A stretch of 64,000 nucleotides of DNA from Actinomycetota bacterium (GCA_040754375.1 JBFMCT010000001.1:96145-160144); one strand, 5' to 3'; positions 40,005 to 49,846 are shown, counted from the first letter of the stretch. Program-made: numbers and translations. The notes: a model not told the origin generated them from the sequence alone.

Positions 40005-40019
40005 CATCCGGAACGGATG
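40005..40019. promoter_or_regulatory. 15-bp palindrome CATCCG-GAA-CGGATG
   Basis: Perfect 6-bp arms around 3 bases, lying just upstream of the ribosome-binding site of the doubtful 80-residue frame. Position suits an operator for the minus-strand unit. No regulator can be named from the sequence. Confidence 0.3.
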
Positions 40020-40158
40020 CTCCACCGGGGTCCGGGGCGAGCAAGTGAATCGTGTGAACCGCCGCAGGGCGCTCCGCGCCCCCTGTTCGGCTCGAAGCCT
40101 ATACCGGCCGGGTGCCGCCCGCCCGCCGCCGGTCCGCCATCTGGGGGCGGCTGTGGGC

Positions 40159-40164
40159 TAACCT
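40159..40164 (+). promoter_or_regulatory. -10 element for ruvC
   Basis: TAACCT ends 8 bases before the ruvC ATG, with no ribosome-binding site in between, as in the other leaderless starts of this window. Confidence 0.4.
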
Positions 40165-40172
40165 CCAAACGC

Positions 40173-40730
40173 ATGTTCGTGCTTGGCATCGACCCGGGGT
40201 TGTCCCGCTGCGGCTACGGCTGCGTCGAGGTCTCGGGCCAGGGGGGCCGGGCGGTGGCCGTGGGCGTGCTGACCACGGCCCCGTCGACGCCCATGCCCCA
40301 GCGCCTGGCCGCCCTCGACGCCGACCTGCGGGCGCTGATCGACGAGCTGCGGCCCGACGCCGTAGCCGTCGAGCGCCTGTTCTTCCAGGTCAATGCCCGC
40401 ACCGCCATGGCCGTGGGCCAGGCCAGCGGCCTGGTGCTGGCGGCCGCCGCTCGGGCCGGCTGCGAGGTGGCCCAGTACACGCCCAACGAGGTCAAGCAGG
40501 CGGTGGCCGGTTACGGCGCCGCCCCCAAAGAGCAGGTGACCCGCATGGTCCAAGCCCTCCTGGGGCTGCCCGCCCCGCCCCGCCCGGCCGACGCGGCCGA
40601 CGCGCTGGCCCTGGCCCTGTGCCACATGGCCATGGCCCCCCTGCGGGCCCGGGTGGCCCGTGTCGAGGGCTCGCCCCCGGCCCGGCCCCCCGCCATGCCC
40701 GCCGCCCGTCCGGCCCGGAGCCCCCGGTGA
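40173..40730 (+). CDS. ruvC: Holliday junction endonuclease RuvC
   Basis: A 185-residue resolvase that cuts Holliday junctions with RuvAB. The RNase H-like core has MFVLGIDPGLSRCGYG (catalytic Asp7), AVERLFFQVNARTAM, YTPNEVKQAVAGYGAAPKEQV and the terminal acidic cluster ADAADALALALCH. The last about 25 residues are a Pro/Arg extension. The stop overlaps the start of ruvA (GTGA). Confidence 0.95.
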   Translation: MFVLGIDPGLSRCGYGCVEVSGQGGRAVAVGVLTTAPSTPMPQRLAALDADLRALIDELRPDAVAVERLFFQVNARTAMAVGQASGLVLAAAARAGCEVAQYTPNEVKQAVAGYGAAPKEQVTRMVQALLGLPAPPRPADAADALALALCHMAMAPLRARVARVEGSPPARPPAMPAARPARSPR

Positions 40731-41335
40731 TCGGCCGGCTGCGGGGCACGGTGGTCGACCGCACGCCCCGGGGTGAACTGGTCGTCGAGGTCGGTGGCGT
40801 CGGTTACCGGGTGCTGGTCGGGGCCCGGGCCCTGGCCGACCTGGGCTCGGTGGGCACCGAGGTCGTGCTCCACACCCACCTGCACGTCCGTGAGGACGCA
40901 CTGGCCCTGTTCGGGTTCGCCTCCCGCGACGAGCGCGACTGCTTCGAGGCCCTCGTCGGTGCCCGGGGCGTGGGGCCGTCGCTGGCCCTGGCCATCCTGT
41001 CGGTCCACGCCCCCCGGGAGCTGGCCCGGGTGCTGGCCGAGGGCGACATCGACGCCCTCACCCTCGTGCCCGGCGTGGGCCGCAAGACAGCCGCTCGCCT
41101 CCTGCTGGAGCTCAAGGCCCGCCTCGACGTGCCCGATCTCGACGGGGCCGACGCGATGGGCGGCGGAGCCGGCGAGGCGGCCGGCTCCCCGGTGCGGGCC
41201 GACGTGCGGGCCGCCCTGGCCGGCCTCGGTTACGCGCCCGACGAGATCGTGGCCGTGCTACGGGAGCTGCCCGCCGAGGGCGGCGTCGAAGACCTGCTGC
41301 GCAGCGCCCTGCGGCTGCTGGCGGCCGCTCGCTAG
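40727..41335 (+). CDS. ruvA: Holliday junction DNA-binding protein RuvA
   Basis: A 202-residue protein that tetramerises on Holliday junctions and recruits RuvB. MIGRLRGTV, GVGYRVLV and DALALFGFAS form domain I; GARGVGPSLALAILS and LVPGVGRKTAARLLLELK are the helix-hairpin-helix motifs of domain II; residues about 155-202 form domain III (ADVRAALAGLGYAPDEI). The GTG start lies in the ruvC stop. ruvB follows after 3 bases. Confidence 0.96.
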   Translation: MIGRLRGTVVDRTPRGELVVEVGGVGYRVLVGARALADLGSVGTEVVLHTHLHVREDALALFGFASRDERDCFEALVGARGVGPSLALAILSVHAPRELARVLAEGDIDALTLVPGVGRKTAARLLLELKARLDVPDLDGADAMGGGAGEAAGSPVRADVRAALAGLGYAPDEIVAVLRELPAEGGVEDLLRSALRLLAAAR

Positions 41336-41338
41336 GGC

Positions 41339-42361
<1,023 letters not shown>

Positions 42362-42402
42362 CGACTGCGCTAACGTCAGGCCGCCCTCGCGGGCCTTACC
42401 CC

Positions 42403-42717
42403 ATGGAACCTCTTTTCGCCCTCCTGATCACGTTCGGCCTCATGTGGGCCCTGCTCATCCGTCCCCAGCAGCGGCGGATGCGCAAGCACCAGGAGGTCGT
42501 GGCCTCGCTCCAGCCGGGCGACGAGATCATCACGGCCGGGGGCATCTACGGCCGGGTGCTGTCGGTCGACGACCGATCGATGGTCGTCGAGGTGTCTCCC
42601 GGGGTCGAGCTGCGGGTGTTGCGGGCGGCAGTCAGCGAGCGGGTCACGGGTGCCGGCGACGGGAACGACGGCGGCGACGGCGGCCGGGCTGACGAAGCCG
42701 ACGACATCCCCGGCTGA
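42403..42717 (+). CDS. yajC: Preprotein translocase accessory subunit YajC
   Basis: A 104-residue protein with one N-terminal membrane helix (about 3-19) followed by LIRPQQRRMRKHQEVVASLQPGDEIITAGGIYGRV, the family signature, and an acidic Gly/Asp tail. YajC associates with SecDF beside the SecYEG channel. Normally secD and secF follow in this neighbourhood; here the next gene is apt, 56 bp on. TAACGT about 26 bases upstream may be the promoter -10. Confidence 0.9.
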   Translation: MEPLFALLITFGLMWALLIRPQQRRMRKHQEVVASLQPGDEIITAGGIYGRVLSVDDRSMVVEVSPGVELRVLRAAVSERVTGAGDGNDGGDGGRADEADDIPG

Positions 42718-42759
42718 CCGGGGCCTGGGCGCAGGCCCGTCCAGGGACCGGCGGGACGC

Positions 42760-42765
42760 TACCTT
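42760..42765 (+). promoter_or_regulatory. -10 element for apt
   Basis: TACCTT ends 8 bases before the apt ATG. TGGGAACG between them is not a strong ribosome-binding site, so a leaderless or very short leader is likely. Confidence 0.35.
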
Positions 42766-42773
42766 TGGGAACG

Positions 42774-43298
42774 ATGGCCGACGCCGAATGGTTGAAGTCC
42801 CATGTCCGTGACATCGCTGACTTCCCCAAGCCGGGCGTCGTGTTCAAGGACCTCACGCCACTGCTGGGCGTGGCCGACGCCCTGCGCTTCTGCACCGACA
42901 CCATCGCCGACGCCTACGCCGGCCGCCGGGTCGACAAGGTCGTGGGCGTGGAGGCCCGGGGCTTCATCCTGGCCGCCCCCGTGGCCTACCGCATGGGCGC
43001 AGGCTTCGTCCCCGTCCGCAAGGCGGGCAAGCTGCCCTGGCGCATCGAGTCGGCCGCCTACGACCTGGAGTACGGCACCGACCTGCTCGAGGTCCACCAC
43101 GACGCCCTGTCGCCCGGCGAGCACGTCCTGGTGGTCGACGACGTGCTGGCCACGGGAGGGACGGCGGACGCCACCTGCCGGCTCGTCGAACGATTGGGGG
43201 CGACCGTGGCTGGCCTGGCCTTCGTGATCGAGCTGACGTTCCTGGCAGGCCGCACCAAGTTGGGGGGGAGGGAGATGATGTCCCTCCTGGCCTACTAG
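42774..43298 (+). CDS. apt: Adenine phosphoribosyltransferase
   Basis: A 174-residue purine-salvage enzyme making AMP from adenine and PRPP. The N-terminal HVRDIADFPKPGVVFKDLTPLL and EARGFILAAPVAYRMGAGFVPVRKAGKLPW are typical, and LVVDDVLATGGTADA is the PRPP loop. The ATG at 42774 is preferred over an in-frame TTG nine bases earlier. It immediately precedes relA (8 bases), as in other actinobacteria, linking purine salvage to the stringent response. Confidence 0.95.
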   Translation: MADAEWLKSHVRDIADFPKPGVVFKDLTPLLGVADALRFCTDTIADAYAGRRVDKVVGVEARGFILAAPVAYRMGAGFVPVRKAGKLPWRIESAAYDLEYGTDLLEVHHDALSPGEHVLVVDDVLATGGTADATCRLVERLGATVAGLAFVIELTFLAGRTKLGGREMMSLLAY

Positions 43299-43306
43299 AG
43301 GCCCCG

Positions 43307-45550
43307 GTGCCGGCCGTCGACCGCAGGGTCCTGCCTTGGCGCCGGGGCGGCGCGCCGCCGGCCCGGCCGCCCGAGCTGGCCAGTCTCGTCGAGGCCTTCC
43401 GCACCCGCCATCCCCGCTCGTCGCCCAACCGCATCTACCACGCCTACGAGCTGGCAGCCAAGGCCCACGACGGCCAGGTCCGCGTGTCGGGCGACCCTTA
43501 CGTGCAGCACCCGGTGGCTGTGGCCACCATCCTGGCCGAGCTCGGCCTCGACGACGTGACCATCGCGGCCGCCCTCCTGCACGACGCCGTGGAGGACACG
43601 CCCATCACCCTCGACGACATCACCCGGGAGTTCGGGCCCGAGGTGGCCGCCATGGTCGACGGGGTGACCAAGCTCGACCGGATCCGGTTCGACTCGCGCG
43701 AGGCCCAGCAGGCGGCCACCATCCGCAAGATGCTGCTGGCCATGGCCAACGACCTGAGGGTGCTGCTCATCAAGCTGGCCGACCGGCTCCACAACATGCG
43801 CACGCTGGCCGCCCTGCCCGAGGCCAAGCAGATGCGCATCGCCCAGCAGACCCTCGACATCTACGCCCCGCTGGCCCACCGCCTGGGCGTGGCGGGCGTG
43901 AAGTGGCAGCTCGAGGACCTGGCCTTCGCCACCCTCTACCCCAAGCGCTACGCCGAGATCGAGCAGATGGTCTCGGCCCGTGCCCCCGAGCGCACCCAGT
44001 ACCTCGACCGGGTCGTCGACGTGGTCCAGGCCCGCCTGGCCGAGCTGCGCATCGACGCCGACGTGACCAGCCGGCCGAAGCACAACTGGAGCATCTACGA
44101 GAAGATGGTCGTGGGCGGCAAGGAGTTCGACGAGATCTACGACTTGGTCGGCGTGCGGGTGATCGTAGCCAGCGTCAAGGACTGCTACGCCGCCCTAGGC
44201 ACCATCCACGCCAGCTGGAAGCCGGTCCAGGGCCGCTTCAAGGACTACATCGCCATGCCCAAGTTCAACCTCTACCAGTCGTTGCACACGACGGTGGTGG
44301 GGCCCGAGGGCAAGCCCTTGGAGGTGCAGATCCGCACCCGGGAGATGCACATGCGGGCCGAGTTCGGGGTGGCCGCCCACTGGGGCTACAAGGAGGGCAC
44401 CCAGCCGTCCAGCGATGCCGCCTGGCTCCACCGGATCGTCGACTGGCAGCGAGACACCGACGACCCCGAGGAGTTCCTCCAGACCCTCAAGGTCGACCTC
44501 GAACAGGACGAGGTCTACGTGTTCACCCCCAAGGGCAAGGTCGTGACCCTGCCCGTGGGGGCAACGCCCATCGACTTCGCCTACGCCATACACACCGAGG
44601 TCGGTCACCGCTGCATCGGGGCCAAGGTCAACGGCCGGCTCGTGCGCCTCGACAGCCGGCTGTCGTCGGGCGACACGGTCGAGGTGGTGACTTCCAAGGT
44701 GGAGGGCGCGGGGCCGTCGCGGGACTGGCTGCACGTAGTGGCCACGCCCCGGGCCCGGAACAAGATCCGCCACTGGTTCAGCCGTACCCGCCGCGAAGAC
44801 GCCATCGACAACGGCCGGGAGGAGTTGGTCAAGGCGTTGCGGCGCGAGGGCCTGCCCGTGCAGAAGACCACGAGCTCGGCCCTGCTGGTCGAGGTGGCCA
44901 AGTCGATGAACTACGGCGACCTCGAATCGCTCCACGTGGCCATCGGCGAGGGGCACGTGGCCGCCCGCACCATCGCCCAGCGGGTGGCCCGGGAGATGGG
45001 GGCCGGCGAGGAGGACGACGATGACGAGGACGTGCCTCCGGCCCGGCGTTCCTCGCCCACCCGCCGGTCGCCGTCGGTAGGGGTCCACGTCGAGGGCCTG
45101 GACGACCTGATGGTGCGCCTGTCCCGCTGCTGCAACCCCATGCCCGGGGACCGGATCGTGGGTTACGTGACGACCGGGCGGGGGGTGTCGGTGCACCGGG
45201 CCGACTGCGCCAACGTGCTGGCCATGGCCCAGAACATGGCCGAGCGCCAGGTCGACGTGCAGTGGGACCGGGGTGGTGCCGGGTCGTTCGTGGTCTCGAT
45301 CGAAATCGAGGCCCTCGACCGCTCCAAGCTCCTGCGGGACGTTTCGACCGTGCTGGCCGACCACCACGTGAACATCGTCTCGTGCTTCACCCACACCGGC
45401 CACGACCGGGTGGCCCGCCTGCGCTTCGAGTTCGAACTGGCCGACCCCTCCCACCTCGACTCGCTCCTGGCGACCATCAAGCGCATCGAGTCGGTCTACG
45501 ACGCCTACCGGGTCGTCCCCGGCCGCGGCGCCCTCCGGGCCGTCAAGTAG
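43307..45550 (+). CDS. relA: Bifunctional (p)ppGpp synthetase/hydrolase RelA/SpoT
   Basis: A 747-residue stringent-response enzyme. The HD hydrolase part shows AAKAHDGQVR, YVQHPVAVATILAEL, LLHDAVEDTPI and KLADRLHNMRTL. The synthetase part shows RFKDYIAMPKFNLYQSLHTTV and EVQIRTREMHMRAEFGVAAHWGYKE. A TGS domain (VYVFTPKGKVVTLPVGATPIDFAYAIHTEVGH), a zinc-finger region with CCNPMPGD and a C-terminal ACT domain follow. All HD residues are intact, so hydrolysis is expected. It starts with GTG 8 bases after apt and ends 3 bases before a long palindrome. Confidence 0.96.
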   Translation: MPAVDRRVLPWRRGGAPPARPPELASLVEAFRTRHPRSSPNRIYHAYELAAKAHDGQVRVSGDPYVQHPVAVATILAELGLDDVTIAAALLHDAVEDTPITLDDITREFGPEVAAMVDGVTKLDRIRFDSREAQQAATIRKMLLAMANDLRVLLIKLADRLHNMRTLAALPEAKQMRIAQQTLDIYAPLAHRLGVAGVKWQLEDLAFATLYPKRYAEIEQMVSARAPERTQYLDRVVDVVQARLAELRIDADVTSRPKHNWSIYEKMVVGGKEFDEIYDLVGVRVIVASVKDCYAALGTIHASWKPVQGRFKDYIAMPKFNLYQSLHTTVVGPEGKPLEVQIRTREMHMRAEFGVAAHWGYKEGTQPSSDAAWLHRIVDWQRDTDDPEEFLQTLKVDLEQDEVYVFTPKGKVVTLPVGATPIDFAYAIHTEVGHRCIGAKVNGRLVRLDSRLSSGDTVEVVTSKVEGAGPSRDWLHVVATPRARNKIRHWFSRTRREDAIDNGREELVKALRREGLPVQKTTSSALLVEVAKSMNYGDLESLHVAIGEGHVAARTIAQRVAREMGAGEEDDDDEDVPPARRSSPTRRSPSVGVHVEGLDDLMVRLSRCCNPMPGDRIVGYVTTGRGVSVHRADCANVLAMAQNMAERQVDVQWDRGGAGSFVVSIEIEALDRSKLLRDVSTVLADHHVNIVSCFTHTGHDRVARLRFEFELADPSHLDSLLATIKRIESVYDAYRVVPGRGALRAVK

Positions 45551-45553
45551 GCC

Positions 45554-45622
45554 CACCCCCTGAAACCTGCGCGGGAATCGTGGGCGAATCGCCCACGATT
45601 CCCGCGCAGGTTTCGCGGGGTG
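45554..45622. repeat. Long inverted repeat, copy 2 of the intergenic palindrome family
   Basis: Arms 45562-45585 and 45591-45614 pair perfectly (24 bp) around GAATC, and CACCCC/GGGGTG extends the stem beyond two mismatches. The arm GAAACCTGCGCGGGAATCGT is that of copy 1 at 17281-17347 with single substitutions that are matched on the opposite arm. It lies between the convergent ends of relA and the ABC permease and can terminate both. Confidence 0.9.
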
Positions 45623-45632
45623 CCGGCTCGGT

Positions 45633-48506
45633 TCAGTCGGCGATGCGGAGGGCGACGGCCGGGCGGATGCGGGCCGCCTGGGTGGCGGGGACGGCGGTGG
45701 CCGCCAGCGACGCCCCCAGGGCCATCACGGCCAGCACGACCAGCGACAGGACCGGGACCCCGTAGTCGAGCTCGGTCTGGCCGAACAGGTCGGAGTTGGT
45801 CAGGAGCTGGAAGCTGACGACCAGGGCCAGGACGAGGCCCACGAGCGTGCCCTGGACGGCCACGAACCCGGCCTCCAGCAGGAAGGCCCGGCGCACGGTG
45901 GCGCTGGTCAGCCCCAGGGCCCGGAGCATGCCGATGTGGCGCCGGCGCTCGCGCACGGCCCGCACCATCACCACCCCCAGCCCGGCCACACCCACGAGCA
46001 GGCCGAGCACGAGGTAACCCTGCATCAGGCGCAGGAAGCCCTGCTGCTGGCTGAGCTGAGCGCTGATCAACGATGAGACGGTGGCCGCGTCGGTGCCGAA
46101 CTGCACGAGGTTGCCGGTGAGCGACCGGGCCGCCTCGCTCGGGTCGACCCCCTCGTCGACGGCTACGTAGTGGCGGTTGGAGACCGACGCCGCCCCCAGG
46201 AACTCGCGGGCCAGGGCGGCGCTGGCCACGACCCCCTGATCGAGCCAGTCCGACGCCAGGACCCCGGCCACGGTGAGCTGGCGGGTGTCGTTGGTGGACG
46301 GGTTGAAAGCCTCGATCACGTCGCCCGCCCGGACGAGGCTCTGGGGCGGCCCCCCGCCCTCTTGCAGGAACGAACTGGCCACCACCACGAGGTCGCTGGC
46401 CTCCACGACCGCTTCCCAGACTTCGGCGTCGGACCCGAACCGCCCCATCCGTCCCGACAGCACGGGGTGGCCCTCTTGGATGAAGCTCCGGTCGAACCCC
46501 GAGAACGTCCACGGCGTGAGGGTGGGCCGGGTGGGGGAGGAGAACCGCACGGTGCCCCGCACGATGGGGGCCACCCGGTCGATGGCGTCCTGGGCGAACA
46601 GGGTGTTGATCGTGGCCGGGTTGGAGGCGTTGGAGTCCAAGATCAGGTCGAACCCGGCGCTCGACTCCCGGGTGAACCGCGGCACCTGCTTGCCGAACAT
46701 GTGCGAGAACACGGCCAGGAACGTGAGCACGAACAGGATCAGCGCGTAGATGCCCAGCAGCATGGACGTGCGGAAGCGGCGGGCCACGGGGTAAGCGAAG
46801 GCCAGGCGGGCGGCCAGGTTGCCCCTGGTCCCCGCGGCCCGGGCGATGGCCCGGCCCACGACGTCGGCGTTGGTCGCGCCGATGGCGATGGCCGCGGCCA
46901 CCAGGATGATGCCCTGGACGACGAAGGTCGGGATGTTGCCCCCGTCGAAGGAGCGGGGGAACACGCTGAAGCAGCCCGTGGCCCACAGGATGACCAGCCC
47001 GCCCAGCCAGGTGACGGCCGCCCGCCGGCTGACCACCCGGCTCATCAGGGGTACGGCCGAGGCGGCTGCCAGGGGTACGCCCACCAGGGTGCCGAACCAG
47101 TTCTGGTAGTTCAGCCCGGCGGCCAGGAGCCCGCCCCCGGCCGCCACCCCCAGGGCGCTGAGGGCCAAGGCCCGGGGACGGCGCTTGCCGGCCTGGCCGT
47201 CGGGCAGGTCACGGATGGCCCGGATCACGTTCATGCCGCCGATGCGGACGCTGGCCACCCATACGGTGAGCAGGGCGATGGTGCCCCCGATGACGAACCC
47301 GCTCAGCACGCTCGTGGGCCGGGCCGTGAACTGCAGGGCGGTGCTCACGGTCTCGCCCTGGTCCGGGCCGAATATGCCCTCGGCGGCCACGACCACCACC
47401 CGGCCCACCCCCACGCCGGCCAGCGCCCCGGCCAGCGCGGCCAGCAGCGAGTAGATGCCCCCTTCGGCCCCGAAGGCCCGCACGAGCTGGTTGCGCTTGA
47501 GGCCGACGGCCCGCAGCATGCCCAGTTCGGCCTTCCGCTCGTCGGCCAGCATCACGAAGATGTTCACCAGCAGGAGCACGCCGGCGGTCACGCTGAAGGC
47601 CCCGATGCCCCCGAAGAGCTGGACGAACTGGCGGGCGTCGGCGTCGGCCCGCTCCAGCAGGTCGCGCTTGACGGCTCGCACCTCGGTGTTGGGCATGGCC
47701 CCGATCCGGTCCTCGAGGACGGCCATGACGGCTCCCGTCCCCTTGGCCCCGTCGTAGACCCCGCCCTCGTTGGACACCATGACCAGGCCCACCGGGGGGA
47801 TCGTCCCCGCGCCCTGGAACAGGGGGGGTGCCAGGGCGGCGATGGTCCCGGGGGCCACGAAGGCGGACGGCCGCCCGTAACCGGCCAGACCGATGCGAGG
47901 GACGACGTCGCGCACCGTGAGGGAGCGCTGGGCCCCGAAGGAGAACAGCTCGACCCGGTCACCGGGCCGCACGCCCAGGGCGCGGGCCGCGTCCTCGGGG
48001 ATCACGACGTCATTACCCGCGGGGGTGACGCCCGCCCCGGCCAGCCCGGTGGCCGCGGGGTCACCGCCGAAGGCCCGGGCTTCGTCGAAGTCGACCTCGA
48101 GCAGGGTGACCGAGGGCAGGGCGCGGGGGTCGGGCCCGGGCCGCTGGAGGGAGGCGGGCGCACTGATGGCCGTCAGCACCCCGTCGGTCCCCGGGACGCC
48201 CCGGCGCACGGCCGCGTCGGCCGAGGACAGCCCCGACAGGCCGGTGACGGTCACCACCTCGTCGACCGGGCCCAGTTCGGTACGGGCCGCGTCGCGCACC
48301 GAGGCCCGCAGCGTGTCTCCCACCACGAACGAGGCGGTGACTATGGCCGTGCCGAGGAGGGAACCGGCGATGATCAGTGCGGCCTCGCCCCGGCGCCGGG
48401 CCAGGTTGCGTACGGCCAGCCGCCTGACCAAGGGCCGGCGGGCCATGTCGTGGAGGATGAGCAGGACCAGGGGTGCGGCCAGGGCGGCCAGCGCCCAGGT
48501 CAGCAC
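45633..48506 (-). CDS. ABC exporter permease with two FtsX/MacB-type domains
   Basis: A 957-residue membrane protein with about ten helices and two FtsX-like domains (KAELGMLRAVGLKRNQLVRAF and RRHIGMLRALGLTSATVRRAF mark the two cytoplasmic loops), each with a large extracytoplasmic MacB-like portion. It should form, with the ATPase encoded 16 bp upstream, a lipoprotein- or peptide-moving complex at the membrane. The substrate is unknown. The GTG at 48506 puts the first helix at the N-terminus. The C-terminus PATQAARIRPAVALRIAD is the usual FtsX ending. Confidence 0.9.
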   Translation of the reverse strand: MLTWALAALAAPLVLLILHDMARRPLVRRLAVRNLARRRGEAALIIAGSLLGTAIVTASFVVGDTLRASVRDAARTELGPVDEVVTVTGLSGLSSADAAVRRGVPGTDGVLTAISAPASLQRPGPDPRALPSVTLLEVDFDEARAFGGDPAATGLAGAGVTPAGNDVVIPEDAARALGVRPGDRVELFSFGAQRSLTVRDVVPRIGLAGYGRPSAFVAPGTIAALAPPLFQGAGTIPPVGLVMVSNEGGVYDGAKGTGAVMAVLEDRIGAMPNTEVRAVKRDLLERADADARQFVQLFGGIGAFSVTAGVLLLVNIFVMLADERKAELGMLRAVGLKRNQLVRAFGAEGGIYSLLAALAGALAGVGVGRVVVVAAEGIFGPDQGETVSTALQFTARPTSVLSGFVIGGTIALLTVWVASVRIGGMNVIRAIRDLPDGQAGKRRPRALALSALGVAAGGGLLAAGLNYQNWFGTLVGVPLAAASAVPLMSRVVSRRAAVTWLGGLVILWATGCFSVFPRSFDGGNIPTFVVQGIILVAAAIAIGATNADVVGRAIARAAGTRGNLAARLAFAYPVARRFRTSMLLGIYALILFVLTFLAVFSHMFGKQVPRFTRESSAGFDLILDSNASNPATINTLFAQDAIDRVAPIVRGTVRFSSPTRPTLTPWTFSGFDRSFIQEGHPVLSGRMGRFGSDAEVWEAVVEASDLVVVASSFLQEGGGPPQSLVRAGDVIEAFNPSTNDTRQLTVAGVLASDWLDQGVVASAALAREFLGAASVSNRHYVAVDEGVDPSEAARSLTGNLVQFGTDAATVSSLISAQLSQQQGFLRLMQGYLVLGLLVGVAGLGVVMVRAVRERRRHIGMLRALGLTSATVRRAFLLEAGFVAVQGTLVGLVLALVVSFQLLTNSDLFGQTELDYGVPVLSLVVLAVMALGASLAATAVPATQAARIRPAVALRIAD

Positions 48507-48522
48507 GGGACGAGGGGGGGCG

Positions 48523-49269
48523 TCACCAACCCGGGCCGGTACCGAGGAGCTCGGCCGCCGGCCCGTCGTCGACGATCCACCCGTCCTGCATACGCACCAG
48601 GCGCCAGGCCCCGGCCGCGATGGTGGGGTCGTGGGTCACGACGACGATGGTCTGGCCCGCCCGGTGGACCTCCCGCAGGAGCTGGAGGACGGCGGCCGCC
48701 ATCTGGCTGTCGAGGTTGCCGGTGGGCTCGTCGGCCCACACGATGGCCGGCCGGCCCACGAGCGCCCGGGCGATGGCGACCCGCTGCTGCTCGCCCCCGG
48801 ACAGCTCGTTGGGCCGGTGCCCGTCGCGGTCGGCCAGGCCCACCCGGGCCAGCATCTCGCGCGACCGCTTGCGGGCGACCGACGCCTTGGCCCCGTTGAG
48901 GAGCAGGGGCAGCTCGACGTTCTCGATGGCCGACAGGACAGGGATCAGGTTGTAGTTCTGGAAGATGAACCCCATGGAGCGGGCCCGGTGCTCGGTGCGG
49001 GCCCCGTCGGCCATGGCGTGGATGTCGGCCCCCTCGACCAGCACCCGCCCGCTGTCGATGCTGTCCAGGCCCGAGAGGCAGTTGAGCAGCGTGGTCTTGC
49101 CCGATCCCGACGGCCCCATGACGGCCACGAACTCGCCGGCTTCGATGACGAGGTCGACGCCCCGCAGGGCGGTGACCTGCTGGGCGGTCGTGCGGTAGAC
49201 CTTGGTCACCTGCTCGGCCACCAGGATGGGGACGTACCCGTCGGCCGGGGCCCCAGCGCTCTGGTTCAC
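48523..49269 (-). CDS. ABC transporter ATP-binding protein (MacB/LolD type)
   Basis: A 248-residue ATPase with Walker A GPSGSGKTTLLNCLSGLD, Q-loop FIFQNYNLIP, signature LSGGEQQRVAIARAL, Walker B IVWADEPTGNLD and the H-loop VVTHDP. The NxxGLD and PTGNLD wording is that of the LolD/MacB branch. It drives the permease encoded next. GTG 49269 gives an N-terminus of 14 residues before VPILVAEQVTKVY; no strong ribosome-binding site is visible. Confidence 0.93.
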   Translation of the reverse strand: MNQSAGAPADGYVPILVAEQVTKVYRTTAQQVTALRGVDLVIEAGEFVAVMGPSGSGKTTLLNCLSGLDSIDSGRVLVEGADIHAMADGARTEHRARSMGFIFQNYNLIPVLSAIENVELPLLLNGAKASVARKRSREMLARVGLADRDGHRPNELSGGEQQRVAIARALVGRPAIVWADEPTGNLDSQMAAAVLQLLREVHRAGQTIVVVTHDPTIAAGAWRLVRMQDGWIVDDGPAAELLGTGPGW

Positions 49270-49331
49270 GGAGCGTCGATGATAGCGGGCAGAGCGGCGG
49301 CCTCCCGGCCCTTGGGCTGGCCCCTCGCCTG

Positions 49332-49751
49332 CTAGCGCTGGGGACCGGGGAGCCGGCGGCCGGAGATGAGGCGGGGCACGATGCGCACGGAGTGGTCGGC
49401 CGGGCCGGGCACCCACGTGGGGGCCAGCGACTCCCGCAGGATGGCGGCGAAGCCGCCGGGGTCGTCGGTGATCTCCTCGGCCACGCCCTGCACGAGCACG
49501 CTCCAGCCGCTGGCCCGTTCGACGTCGATGTCGTCGACCTGGAAGGCAACCTTGGCGCCTAGGGCGGCCTCCAGCTTGGTGCCCACCCCCGTACGGAACA
49601 GGACGATGTCGGCCGCCACCGCGTAGTTCACAGGCAGGACGATGGGCTGGCCGCCGTCGGCCACGAACCCCAGCCGGCCGACCCGCTTGGACTCCAGCAG
49701 CTTCAGGCAGCGGGCTCGGGGGATGACCTCCATGCCGGGTTCGACGTGCAC
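49332..49751 (-). CDS. Pyridoxamine 5'-phosphate oxidase-like protein (second paralogue)
   Basis: A 139-residue split-barrel protein, exactly as long as the one at 298-717 and alignable throughout: CLKLLESKRVGRLGFVADGGQPIVLPVNYAV, FRTGVGTKLEAALG, SGWSVLVQGVAEEI and RIVPRLISGRRLPGPQR. It should bind a flavin or F420; the substrate is unknown. The GTG follows GGAGGG closely. It is divergent from hisS across 95 bp and follows nothing obvious in its own direction, the ABC ATPase lying 62 bp downstream. Confidence 0.82.
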   Translation of the reverse strand: MHVEPGMEVIPRARCLKLLESKRVGRLGFVADGGQPIVLPVNYAVAADIVLFRTGVGTKLEAALGAKVAFQVDDIDVERASGWSVLVQGVAEEITDDPGGFAAILRESLAPTWVPGPADHSVRIVPRLISGRRLPGPQR

Positions 49752-49833
49752 CGTCCCTCCTGTCCACCGGGCGGCCCGGGACCGCCACCTTATAGGCCCG
49801 CGGATTTCGGCGGGTGCCCCACCGGCCGGCCGG

Positions 49834-49839
49834 TAGCCT
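49834..49839 (+). promoter_or_regulatory. -10 element for leaderless hisS
   Basis: TAGCCT ends 7 bases before the hisS ATG. The intervening GCCCGCC contains no ribosome-binding site, so the transcript probably starts at the ATG. Confidence 0.45.
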
Positions 49840-49846
49840 GCCCGCC

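Larger units (their letters stand above)
39991..40172. other. Divergent spacer between ruvC and the minus-strand frame
   Basis: The 182 bp hold a perfect 15-bp palindrome (40005-40019), a -10-like TAACCT for ruvC at 40159-40164 and otherwise nothing recognisable. Base composition is slightly lower in GC around 40015-40070 than in the genes. Confidence 0.4.

Noticed and set aside
46170-48899. 909-codon open frame on the plus strand
   Set aside because: It is antisense to the ABC permease, with repetitive Gly/His/Pro content and no recognisable motif.
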